Positions 16,164 to 23,501 of a stretch of 64,000 nt of DNA are shown here, piece after piece. The notes under the pieces are model-generated. The model was not told the DNA's origin and did not search any database. It saw nothing but the letters and a program-made list of their open reading frames with translations. The position numbers and the translations under genes are program-made. Within the stretch, counting starts at the first letter, position 1. Each line of letters begins with the position of its first letter. Source of the stretch: Aliishimia sp965656085 (GTDB lineage Bacteria > Pseudomonadota > Alphaproteobacteria > Rhodobacterales > Rhodobacteraceae); NCBI GenBank assembly GCA_965656085.1, contig CBFHJA010000021.1, positions 8,062-72,061 of the forward strand, read 5' to 3'.

Positions 16164-16599
16164 CCACATCCGCCGCCGATCCCGTGGGCGGGATCGCATA
16201 GGTCAGCGAGGCCGAGGCAACCGGCTTGTCCGAGCCCTCTGAATAGAGCAGCACATCGCCCACCGCGAGTTGCCGCCCGAGCTTGTGCAGCACCGCATGG
16301 GCAATGAGATCCTTGCCGGCCTCGGGCTTTCGCATGAAGTCGATGGAGCAATTGGTGGTGACCGCGAGCGCCTTCGGCCCGATCATCGCCAGCACCGCCA
16401 CATAGATCGACACATCCGCGAGCCCGAACATTGCCGGACCCGACACGGTGCCGCCGGGGCGCAGGTGATGGCGTCCGACATTCAGCCGCAGGACAGCGCG
16501 CATGTCCCCGACCTCTTCCACCGTGAAATCATCAGCCACCTGATCGAAGACCCGCACCAGAAAAGCGTTGAGTTCGGTTTCGGTCATTTTCACGGACAT
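16156..16599 (-). CDS. Hotdog-fold thioesterase, PaaI type
   Basis: A 147-residue PaaI/YbgC-like acyl-CoA thioesterase. The hotdog signature reads RPGGTVSGPAMFGLADVSIY where relatives have GG-hydrophobic-ALAD, followed by VTTNCSIDFMRKPE. Such enzymes release CoA from acyl or aryl thioesters. The usual start is MSVKMTETE, with a second in-frame ATG four codons later. It diverges from the crotonase gene with 57 bp between starts and overlaps the transporter by 8 nt. Confidence 0.85.
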   Translation of the reverse strand: MSVKMTETELNAFLVRVFDQVADDFTVEEVGDMRAVLRLNVGRHHLRPGGTVSGPAMFGLADVSIYVAVLAMIGPKALAVTTNCSIDFMRKPEAGKDLIAHAVLHKLGRQLAVGDVLLYSEGSDKPVASASLTYAIPPTGSAADVDA

Positions 16600-16656
16600 G
16601 GCTTTCCCTCGTTCGGCTCGGTCTGTACAGTTGAGCGAAACGAAGGGGAGGGCAAG

Positions 16657-17442
16657 ATGGGCCTTTTGGAACGGCGCGTCACGGACGCGGTGCTGCACCT
16701 GAAAATGAACAGCCCCGAGCGGCTGAACGCGCTCTCCGATGAGATGATCGCGGCGCTCCAGGCAGAGCTTGACGCGCTGCACGAGGACCGCTCGGTGCGC
16801 GCCGTGGTGCTCTCGGGAGAGGGCAAGGCGTTCTGTGCGGGGCATGACCTCAAACAGATGACGCAGGCGCGGCAGGCCGAGGATGGCGGCAAGGCCGCGT
16901 TTCAGGACTTGTTCGAGCGCTGCTCCACACTGATGCAATCGATCCAGAAAGTGCCGCAGCCGGTGATCGCGCAGGTCCATGGGATCGCCACGGCAGCAGG
17001 TTGCCAGCTTGTCGCCTCTTGCGATCTCGCCGTCGCGGCAGAGGACACGCGCTTTGGCGTGAACGGGGTCAATATCGGCCTGTTCTGCTCCACCCCCATG
17101 GTCGCCCTGTCGCGCAACATCCCGCGCAAACACGCGTTCGAGCTTCTGACGACGGGCGAATTTCTCTCCGCGCCCAAGGCGGCAGAGCTGGGCCTGATCA
17201 ACCACGCGGTTCCGGCGGCAGATCTCGAAGCCGAGGCGACGGCGCTGGCGCGCAAGATCGCGGATAAGCTCGCGGCTGCGGTCAAGATCGGCAAACAGGC
17301 CTATTACACCCAGCTCGAAATGCCGCTGGCGGAGGCTTATGCCTACACGGGCGCGGCGATTGTGGAGAATATGCTGCACCGCGATACCGAAGAGGGCATT
17401 TCCGCGTTTTTGGAGAAGCGCCCACCGACCTGGCAGCAATAG
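16657..17442 (+). CDS. Enoyl-CoA hydratase/isomerase family protein, ECHDC3-like
   Basis: A 261-residue crotonase-fold protein. The CoA-binding oxyanion motifs are present (FCAGHDLKQM; GIATAAGCQLVASCDLAVAAED), but the two catalytic Glu positions of true enoyl-CoA hydratases are Gln (AGCQL) and Asn (VNGVNIGLF). With the GLFCSTPMVALSR motif this matches the ECHDC3-type subfamily, whose reaction is not established. A strong GGGGAGGG ribosome site precedes the ATG. It may share a promoter region with the divergent thioesterase gene, which hints at acyl-CoA metabolism. Confidence 0.88.
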   Translation: MGLLERRVTDAVLHLKMNSPERLNALSDEMIAALQAELDALHEDRSVRAVVLSGEGKAFCAGHDLKQMTQARQAEDGGKAAFQDLFERCSTLMQSIQKVPQPVIAQVHGIATAAGCQLVASCDLAVAAEDTRFGVNGVNIGLFCSTPMVALSRNIPRKHAFELLTTGEFLSAPKAAELGLINHAVPAADLEAEATALARKIADKLAAAVKIGKQAYYTQLEMPLAEAYAYTGAAIVENMLHRDTEEGISAFLEKRPPTWQQ

Positions 17443-17475
17443 CGCCCCACCCGCGAGGGTTGTTTCAGGTTTTAG

Positions 17476-17497
17476 ATCAAATTGTTTCCAATTTGAT
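17476..17497. repeat. Perfect inverted repeat between crotonase gene and trmFO
   Basis: ATCAAATTG, TTTC, CAATTTGAT: a 9-bp perfect stem 33 bp after the crotonase stop and 182 bp before trmFO. No T-tract follows, so it could be a weak terminator or an operator. It contains GTTTCCAA, which also occurs upstream at 1370 and 5399. Confidence 0.45.
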
Positions 17498-17679
17498 GCT
17501 TTGGATTTGGGCAGCTTTGTGACAAAACATAGGCAAGCGATATGGGTCGCCGGGCCTTCGGAAGGTCCCTCCAGGGTCCTCTCTCAGCCCGCACTTTCCC
17601 GAAACCGGCGACCCCATCATCCCCCACCAGTCCCGCACATATCATTGCACCGGCGCGCGCACTGCCCTACATGCGTCGC

Positions 17680-19041
17680 ATGGATAGAACACTGCATATC
17701 GTCGGCGGCGGAATGGCCGGATCGGAAGCTGCATGGCAAGCCGCGCAGATGGGCGTCAAGGTCGTCATTCACGAGATGCGCCCCAAGGTCGGCACCTTCG
17801 CCCACCAGACCGGCGATCTAGCGGAAATGGTCTGCTCCAACTCGTTCCGCTCCGATGATGATGAGCAGAACGCCGTTGGTCTGCTCCATTGGGAAATGCG
17901 CGCGGCGGGCGGGCTGATCATGCAATCGGCGGATCGCCACAAACTGCCCGCAGGCGGCGCGCTCGCCGTGGATCGCGAAGCCTTTGCGTCCTGGGTCACA
18001 GAAAGACTGCACGCGCACCCGAATATCACCGTGGAGTATGGCGAGATCACCGCCCTGCCCGACGATGGCGCGTGGATCATATCCACCGGCCCGCTGACCT
18101 CCTCAGCGCTCGGCGAGGCCATCGCCGCCGAGACCGGCAAGGACGCGCTGGCCTTTTTTGACGCCATCGCGCCCATCGTCTATTTCGACAGCATCGATAT
18201 GAGCAAAGCGTGGATGCAGTCGCGCTATGACAAGGGCGAGACCGAGGAAGAGCGCACCGCGTATCTCAACTGCCCGATGGACAAGCAGCAATACGAGGAT
18301 TTCATCGACGCGCTGCTCGCCGCCGACAAGACGGAGTTCCACGAAGGCGAGACCGCAACGTATTTCGACGGCTGTTTGCCGATTGAAGTGATGGCCGAGC
18401 GGGGCCGCGAGACCCTGCGCCACGGGCCGATGAAGCCGGTCGGGCTGACCAACCCGCACCAGCCAGACATCAAGGCCCACGCGATCGTGCAACTGCGCCG
18501 CGACAACAAGCTGGGCACGCTCTACAATATCGTCGGCTTCCAGACCAAGATGAAGTACGGCGCACAAACGGATGTTTTCAAATCCATTCCCGGTCTTGAG
18601 AACGCCCGCTTCGCACGGCTTGGCGGCATCCACCGCAACACATTCCTGAACTCACCGACGCTGCTCGACGACCAGATGCGCCTGCGCTCGCGCCCCAACA
18701 TCCGCTTTGCCGGGCAGATCACCGGCGTCGAAGGCTATGTGGAAAGCGCCGCAATGGGTCTGCTCGCGGGCCGGATGGCGGCGACCGAGCTGCTTGGCGG
18801 CTCCCTGCCCGCCCCGCCGAACACCACCGCGATGGGCGCGCTCATCACCCACATCACCGGCGGTGCGGAGGCCAAGACCTTCCAGCCGATGAACGTCAAT
18901 TTCGGCCTGTTTCCCCCCGTCGAAGGGCTCAAGGGCGGACGGCGCGGGCGTAAGGACCGCTACAAGGCCTATACCGACCGCGCCAAGGCCGATTGGCAGG
19001 GCTGGCTCGCCGCCCAAAGCGCGCCGCAAGCCGCCGAATAG
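17680..19041 (+). CDS. trmFO: tRNA (uracil-54-C5)-methyltransferase, folate/FAD dependent
   Basis: A 453-residue enzyme that makes ribothymidine at position 54 of tRNA using methylenetetrahydrofolate and FADH2. The N-terminal FAD motif LHIVGGGMAGSEAAW and the signature EMVCSNSFRSDD are clear, and the C-terminal GLFPPVEGLKGGRRGRKDRY matches the family. ATG at 17680 (MDRTLHIVGGG) fits the usual N-terminus; ATG 17671 is also possible, and neither has a strong ribosome site. The long open frame before it is not conserved-looking. The methyltransferase gene follows 42 bp later. Confidence 0.95.
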   Translation: MDRTLHIVGGGMAGSEAAWQAAQMGVKVVIHEMRPKVGTFAHQTGDLAEMVCSNSFRSDDDEQNAVGLLHWEMRAAGGLIMQSADRHKLPAGGALAVDREAFASWVTERLHAHPNITVEYGEITALPDDGAWIISTGPLTSSALGEAIAAETGKDALAFFDAIAPIVYFDSIDMSKAWMQSRYDKGETEEERTAYLNCPMDKQQYEDFIDALLAADKTEFHEGETATYFDGCLPIEVMAERGRETLRHGPMKPVGLTNPHQPDIKAHAIVQLRRDNKLGTLYNIVGFQTKMKYGAQTDVFKSIPGLENARFARLGGIHRNTFLNSPTLLDDQMRLRSRPNIRFAGQITGVEGYVESAAMGLLAGRMAATELLGGSLPAPPNTTAMGALITHITGGAEAKTFQPMNVNFGLFPPVEGLKGGRRGRKDRYKAYTDRAKADWQGWLAAQSAPQAAE

Positions 19042-19083
19042 CCGAGGGTTTACGCGTCGATTTTCCTCGCCTAACCTGAGCCC

Positions 19084-19698
19084 ATGGCAGAAGAATTCCT
19101 AAACCGGGTTTATCAGGCCCGAGACTCCGACGAGACCCGCGCGCTCTATGATGACTGGTCCAAGACCTACGAGGACGAGGTCGGCGCGAACGGTTATATC
19201 ACGCCCGAACGCTGCTCCAAGGCGCTGGCTCAGTTCACCGACGACCTGCGCGCGCCGATTCTCGATTTTGGCTGTGGCACAGGCCTCTCCGGACTGGCGC
19301 TGACCAAGTCGGGCTTTCGGATCATCGACGGGGTGGATTTGTCAGCCGAGATGCTGGCCGGGGCCGATGCCAAAGGGATTTATCGCAGCTTGCGCCAGAT
19401 CGAAGCGGGCGAGTCGCCCGTGACAACGCCCGGCGCGTATGCCGCCATCGCGGCCATCGGGGTGATCGGAGCCGGCGCGGCCCCGGTGGACACGTTTGAT
19501 CTGCTGATGAATGCACTCGGGCATGGCGGCAAGCTGGTGCTGTCCTATAATGATCACGCGCTTCAGGACCCGGTCTACGAGGCGCGGATCAGCGAGTGGA
19601 CCGATCCCGGCGCGGCGCGCCTGCTGTTCAAGGAAAGCGGCCCGCACCTGCCCGGGAAGAACATCAACTCCACCGTCTACGTGATTGAAAAAGTGTGA
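19084..19698 (+). CDS. Class I SAM-dependent methyltransferase
   Basis: A 204-residue Rossmann methyltransferase with motif I LDFGCGTGLSGLAL (about 60-73), motif II-like DGVDLSAEML, and an acidic/aromatic N-terminal region (YDDWSKTYEDEV) often seen in small-molecule methyltransferases. The substrate is unknown. Its stop overlaps the GTG start of gluQ by 4 nt (GTGA), so it sits in a trmFO-methyltransferase-gluQ transcript; two of the three are tRNA-modification genes, which makes an RNA or metabolite substrate equally possible. Confidence 0.85.
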   Translation: MAEEFLNRVYQARDSDETRALYDDWSKTYEDEVGANGYITPERCSKALAQFTDDLRAPILDFGCGTGLSGLALTKSGFRIIDGVDLSAEMLAGADAKGIYRSLRQIEAGESPVTTPGAYAAIAAIGVIGAGAAPVDTFDLLMNALGHGGKLVLSYNDHALQDPVYEARISEWTDPGAARLLFKESGPHLPGKNINSTVYVIEKV

Positions 19699-20573
19699 TC
19701 TTCCGCACACGATTTGCGCCATCTCCAACCGGTCCGCTGCATCTGGGTCATGCCTATTCCGCGCTGCTGGCCGCTGACATGGCGCGTGCGGCAGGTGGGA
19801 CGTTCCTGCTGCGCATAGAGGATATCGACCAAAGCCGCGCCCGGCCCAAGTGGGAGGCGCAGATCTATGAAGATCTGCGCTGGCTCGGCCTCGACTGGCC
19901 GGAGCCGGTCATGCGCCAATCCGAACGCGGCGCGGTCTACGCGGACGCGCTGAATGCGCTCTGGGCGCGCGGCCTGCTCTACCCCTGCACCTGCAAGCGC
20001 CGCGATATCGCCGAAGCCGCCGCCGCCCCGCAGGAAGGCGCGCCGCTTCTGGGCCCCGACGGCATCGTCTATCCCGGAACCTGCCGCCCGGCAGAGCCCG
20101 GTCGCGCGCCTCAAGGCCCGCGCCCCACCGACGTGGCGCTCCGCCTCGACAGCCGCGCCCTACCGTTCGACATGCTGGACTTCACCGAAACCGGCGCCGG
20201 ACCGGAGGGGGAGACCGGGCCCATCCGCGTCACTCGCACCGCGTTCAAGCGCGCCTTCGGCGATGTGGTTCTGGCGCGCCGCGATATGGGCACCTCCTAT
20301 CATCTGAGCGTCGTGCTCGACGATGCAGCGCAAGAGATCAGCCACGTGATCCGCGGGCGCGACCTCTTTGAGGCCACACAAATTCACGTTGTATTGCAGA
20401 GGCTTCTGGGGCTTTCCTCACCCACATACCACCATCACCGGCTGATCCGCGACGAGGCCGGAAAACGCCTCGCCAAGCGCGATGACGCCCGCGCCATCGC
20501 CCTCTACCGCGCGCGGGGTGCCAGCCCGTCGGACATGCGCGCCATGGTCGGGCTCAGCCCACCGGCTGCATGA
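19695..20573 (+). CDS. gluQ: Glutamyl-Q tRNA(Asp) synthetase
   Basis: A 292-residue truncated glutamyl-tRNA synthetase paralogue that attaches glutamate to queuosine 34 of tRNA(Asp). It has the class-I HIGH-like motif PLHLGHAYSA, the zinc-binding CTCKRRD and TCRPAE cysteines, and the KMSKS-like RLAKRDDA, but no anticodon-binding domain. That length and lack of domain separate it from GltX. Start is GTG, overlapping the upstream stop by 4 nt. Its 3' end overlaps the convergent hisI by 20 bp. Confidence 0.93.
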   Translation: MIFRTRFAPSPTGPLHLGHAYSALLAADMARAAGGTFLLRIEDIDQSRARPKWEAQIYEDLRWLGLDWPEPVMRQSERGAVYADALNALWARGLLYPCTCKRRDIAEAAAAPQEGAPLLGPDGIVYPGTCRPAEPGRAPQGPRPTDVALRLDSRALPFDMLDFTETGAGPEGETGPIRVTRTAFKRAFGDVVLARRDMGTSYHLSVVLDDAAQEISHVIRGRDLFEATQIHVVLQRLLGLSSPTYHHHRLIRDEAGKRLAKRDDARAIALYRARGASPSDMRAMVGLSPPAA

Positions 20574-20913
20574 GCTCCACCTCGGAGCCCTCTGTGACAT
20601 CCGTGTAAAAGCAGCTCCTGCGCCCCGTATGGCAGGCCGGCCCGGTCTGCGCGACTTTGACCAACAGGCAATCGCGGTCGCAATCCACCGCCATGCTGAC
20701 GAGCTTCTGAACATGGCCGCTCGTTGCGCCCTTGACCCAGAACGCTTGCCGTGAGCGGCTCCAATATGTCACGTCGCCGGTCTCTAGCGTGCGCCGCACC
20801 GCGTCCGCGTTCATCCATGCGAGCATCAGCACCTCGCCGGTTTCATAATCCTGCGCGATTGCGGGCAGTAAACCGTCGGCGTTATAGGTGAGGGAAGCCG
20901 GGTCGAACCGCAT
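20554..20913 (-). CDS. hisI: Phosphoribosyl-AMP cyclohydrolase
   Basis: A 119-residue enzyme opening the adenine ring of PR-AMP in the third step of histidine synthesis. It has WSRSRQAFWVKGATSGHVQ, the metal site DCDRDCLL and the terminal CHTGRRSCFY. It is a stand-alone cyclohydrolase without the HisE domain, as is usual in alphaproteobacteria, and is isolated from other his genes. It is convergent with gluQ and diverges from the Fe-S scaffold gene. Confidence 0.96.
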   Translation of the reverse strand: MRFDPASLTYNADGLLPAIAQDYETGEVLMLAWMNADAVRRTLETGDVTYWSRSRQAFWVKGATSGHVQKLVSMAVDCDRDCLLVKVAQTGPACHTGRRSCFYTDVTEGSEVELMQPVG

Positions 20914-20982
20914 CAGAATGCCCCTTTGGAATCGTTAGATTTCAGCTTATCTATAGGGTGTCACGAGAGGGAGCGATAGCGC

Positions 20983-21435
20983 ATGTCCGGCGACACAGAT
21001 CTGATCAAGCTCTATTCCGGCCGCATTCTGGCGCTGGCCGCAGATGTGCCGCATCTGGAGCGGCTGGAGGCCCCCGATGCAACGGTAAAGCGGCGCTCGC
21101 CGGTCTGCGGCTCGACGGTGACGGTGGATCTGTCGCTCAAGGAGGGGCGCGTGAGCGCTTTCGGACAGGACGTGAAGGCCTGCGCACTCGGGCAGGCGGC
21201 CGCAGCGGTGACAGGGACGGCGGTCCTCGGGCGCACCCCGGCAGAGTTGGCTAGAGCGCGCGACCAGCTGCGCGATATGCTCAAAACCGGCGGCCCGGTG
21301 CCCGATGCGCCCTTTGACGGCTTCGACGTTCTGGAGCCGGCTCGGGATTTCCGCAACCGTCACGCGTCGATCCTTCTGGCGATCGAGGCGGCGGCAGAGG
21401 CGGCGGATAGCGCGGCCCATGCAAGCTGCGCCTGA
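20983..21435 (+). CDS. NifU/IscU-like iron-sulfur scaffold protein
   Basis: A 150-residue protein of the IscU/NifU N-terminal family. Cys42 (SPVCGSTVTVDL) and Cys67 (KACALGQAAAAV) match the first two cluster-ligand cysteines. The third position, usually C in an HCS/KC-type helix, reads RNRHASI with His127 and no Cys. I believe this is typical of an alphaproteobacterial side branch, so cluster scaffolding may differ from true IscU. There is a further Cys near the C-terminus (HASCA). No isc or suf genes are adjacent. Confidence 0.8.
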   Translation: MSGDTDLIKLYSGRILALAADVPHLERLEAPDATVKRRSPVCGSTVTVDLSLKEGRVSAFGQDVKACALGQAAAAVTGTAVLGRTPAELARARDQLRDMLKTGGPVPDAPFDGFDVLEPARDFRNRHASILLAIEAAAEAADSAAHASCA

Positions 21436-21472
21436 GCCTCTCGCCACCCCTCGATTTTCTAGGCGTTCGTAA

Positions 21473-21518
21473 CCGATTGGTAGGTTTTGCTCCGTAACAG
21501 GGAGGAGCAATCAATCGG
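21473..21518. promoter_or_regulatory. Nested inverted repeat upstream of the chemoreceptor
   Basis: CCGATTG (21473-21479) pairs with CAATCGG (21512-21518), and inside it TTGCTCC (21487-21493) pairs with GGAGCAA (21504-21510). The arms share the same centre within a few bases. The inner 3' arm includes a GGAGG sequence. It could be an RNA hairpin that hides a ribosome site or a pair of operator half-sites. Confidence 0.5.
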
Positions 21519-21526
21519 ATGCATTA

Positions 21527-22924
21527 ATGACACGACAGGATATCGGTCTCGATCGACGGAGACCTATGAAGCGGCTGGTCGAGGCTGTCGATATGCTCGG
21601 CTATGAGATCGTCGATATCTCTGGCTTTTTCGACCTGGTCGAAGACCACGCAGGGAATCAGAGCGCCGCGCTTGACAAGTTGAAGTCGTCTGCCGCGCTA
21701 TTGCGCAGCACCACAGCGGATGTGGGCACAGCCGTGGTTGCGCTGTCCAGCGCCGCTGCCGAGTCGCGCGATGCGGTTGAGGAAACCGTTGCACGCGTGC
21801 GCGCCTCCGGCGAGGATGCGCAGCATATGGCCACGTGGATTTCGGATTTGTCGACGCGCACCGTCAAGGTGTCGGATACGCTAAAGGCGGCCAAGTCGAA
21901 CAACCAGCAGATCGTGGCGATTGCGCGGCAGGTGAACACGCTGGCGATCAATGCGAAGATCGAGGCGGCGCGCGCAGGCGATGCGGGGCGCGGGTTCAGC
22001 GTGGTCGCTGATGCAATCAACGAATTGTCCCAAAAGACCAGCACAGCCGCTGTCGAAATCTCCGAGAATATCGAGACGCTAACAGGCTGGATCGTCCGCT
22101 TGTCCGAGGATGCGCAGCAATTGGCGGAGCGCGCGACCAGTCTTCTGGAACATTCCGAACTCAACGATCAGAGCCTTTCGAAAATGGAACGCGCCGCAAG
22201 CACCAGCCACGATCAGAGCGAACGGATTCGTGGGCACGTCGGCACAGTTACACAGGCGCTGGAAACCTTCGCCCCGCGCCTGAAGGGGATCGAGGACACC
22301 GTTCACGCGACAACGCAGGGTATCACGCTGGCGCATGAACGGCTGAACAAGCTGATCGATACCTCCGAAACCGTGGTGCAGGACGTCGCAGCCATTGGCG
22401 GAGCAAGCGCCGATTCGGTGTTCTTCACCTTCGTCCAAAGCGCGGCAAAAGAGATCTCTGATCTTTTTACAAACGCTGTGGCGGGCGGGGAAATCAGTGA
22501 GGCGCAGATGTTCGATGACAGCTACCGCCCGATTGCCGGCACCGATCCACAGCAGGTCACGACGGCCTTCACCGAGCTCGCGGACCGCCTTCTGCCTGCG
22601 ATCCAAGAACCGGCCCTGACGCTCGACCCGCGGGTTGTGTTCTGCGCGGCGGTGGACCGCAACGGCTATCTACCAACCCATAATGACAAATTCTCCCAGC
22701 CCCAGAGCGACGATCCGGTCTGGAACATGGCTCATTGCCGCAACCGGCGCATCTTCAATGACCGCGTCGGCCTGAAAGCTGGCCGAAGTACCGCGCCGTT
22801 CCTGTGTCAGGTCTATCGCCGCGACATGGGCGGCGGTGAGTTTGCGATGATGAAGGACATCTCCGCACCGATCTATGTAGGCGGCGCGCATTGGGGCGGG
22901 CTGCGGCTTGCGGTAAACTTTTGA
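21527..22924 (+). CDS. Cytoplasmic methyl-accepting chemotaxis protein
   Basis: A 465-residue chemoreceptor without membrane segments. The signalling hairpin tip is clear (VNTLAINAKIEAARAG, GRGFSVVADAINELS, about residues 135-170), flanked by long coiled coil. The C-terminal domain (GYLPTHNDKF, CRNRRIFNDRVGLKAG, VYRRDMGGGEF, HWGGLRLAV) is a sensor module seen in many alphaproteobacterial soluble receptors. An alternative start is ATG 21566, which has GGAG 5 nt upstream and begins MKRLVEAVD. No che genes are nearby, so it must signal to an array encoded elsewhere. Confidence 0.9.
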   Translation: MTRQDIGLDRRRPMKRLVEAVDMLGYEIVDISGFFDLVEDHAGNQSAALDKLKSSAALLRSTTADVGTAVVALSSAAAESRDAVEETVARVRASGEDAQHMATWISDLSTRTVKVSDTLKAAKSNNQQIVAIARQVNTLAINAKIEAARAGDAGRGFSVVADAINELSQKTSTAAVEISENIETLTGWIVRLSEDAQQLAERATSLLEHSELNDQSLSKMERAASTSHDQSERIRGHVGTVTQALETFAPRLKGIEDTVHATTQGITLAHERLNKLIDTSETVVQDVAAIGGASADSVFFTFVQSAAKEISDLFTNAVAGGEISEAQMFDDSYRPIAGTDPQQVTTAFTELADRLLPAIQEPALTLDPRVVFCAAVDRNGYLPTHNDKFSQPQSDDPVWNMAHCRNRRIFNDRVGLKAGRSTAPFLCQVYRRDMGGGEFAMMKDISAPIYVGGAHWGGLRLAVNF

Positions 22925-23080
22925 CGCATTTTGAGGAAAAGCCTTTTTGATTTGGCGAATTCCAAGCCCGAAAGCGGCAGCGCCTTCAAGCCCGCGTCTG
23001 GACAGAAGGGGCGGAACCGCAGCCACTATGTCTAGCAACAGGTAAAGACGGAATCTGGCACCTTCGCATCTATTGGCTGC
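22925..23080. other. Intergenic sequence, nothing recognised
   Basis: About 155 bp between the chemoreceptor stop and the minus-strand terminator. I see no convincing small gene or strong hairpin. Confidence 0.5.
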
Positions 23081-23120
23081 AAAAAAAAGAACGCCGCGCA
23101 CCCGGGTGGGCGGCGGCGTT
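23081..23120 (-). terminator. Rho-independent terminator for the minus-strand small gene
   Basis: On the minus strand AACGCCG and CGGCGTT form the stem around a GC-rich loop, followed by CTTTTTTTT. It lies 137 bp after the 42-residue membrane-protein gene and is good evidence that a minus-strand transcript ends here. Confidence 0.8.
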
Positions 23121-23257
23121 AAGTGATGCGTGTCTCGCGTGGGACCGGCTGCGGGCGGGCCGATTAGGCAATCGGACTGGCCGGGGACAAGAGGGCCATA
23201 GGAACAGGCAATGTTCCGGACCGCAGCACGCGCGAGCGCGCAGGCAGAAACCCGAAG

Positions 23258-23386
23258 CTACAGGATTTGCGGAAGATGCAGGGCGGTGATCATAAGGACG
23301 CAAAGCGCAGCCCCGCCAATCAGGTCTTGCAATAGGGTGGCTTGGCAGCGCGTTGCAGCTGTCTTTATTTCTTTTAGAACGGCCAT
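23258..23386 (-). CDS. Small single-pass membrane protein, 42 residues
   Basis: MAVLKEIKTAATRCQATLLQ then a hydrophobic helix (DLIGGAALCVLMITALHLPQ). I recall similar 40-residue proteins ending in LLQD-helix-LP in Rhodobacterales. A second ATG seven codons upstream (MGERDHD, start 23407) has AAGGGGA before it and could be the true start, giving 49 residues. A strong terminator downstream supports expression. The function is unknown; it may be a small stress or respiratory-complex peptide. Confidence 0.6.
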   Translation of the reverse strand: MAVLKEIKTAATRCQATLLQDLIGGAALCVLMITALHLPQIL

Positions 23387-23501
23387 ATCGTGGTCCCTTT
23401 CTCCCATTTGTTTCCCCTTTGTTCCCAAAAGGAGTTGGAAAAGTAAAGAACTTATTAAGAACATTTGTGAACTTTTTAAGATCACAGCGAACACAACTGT
23501 T

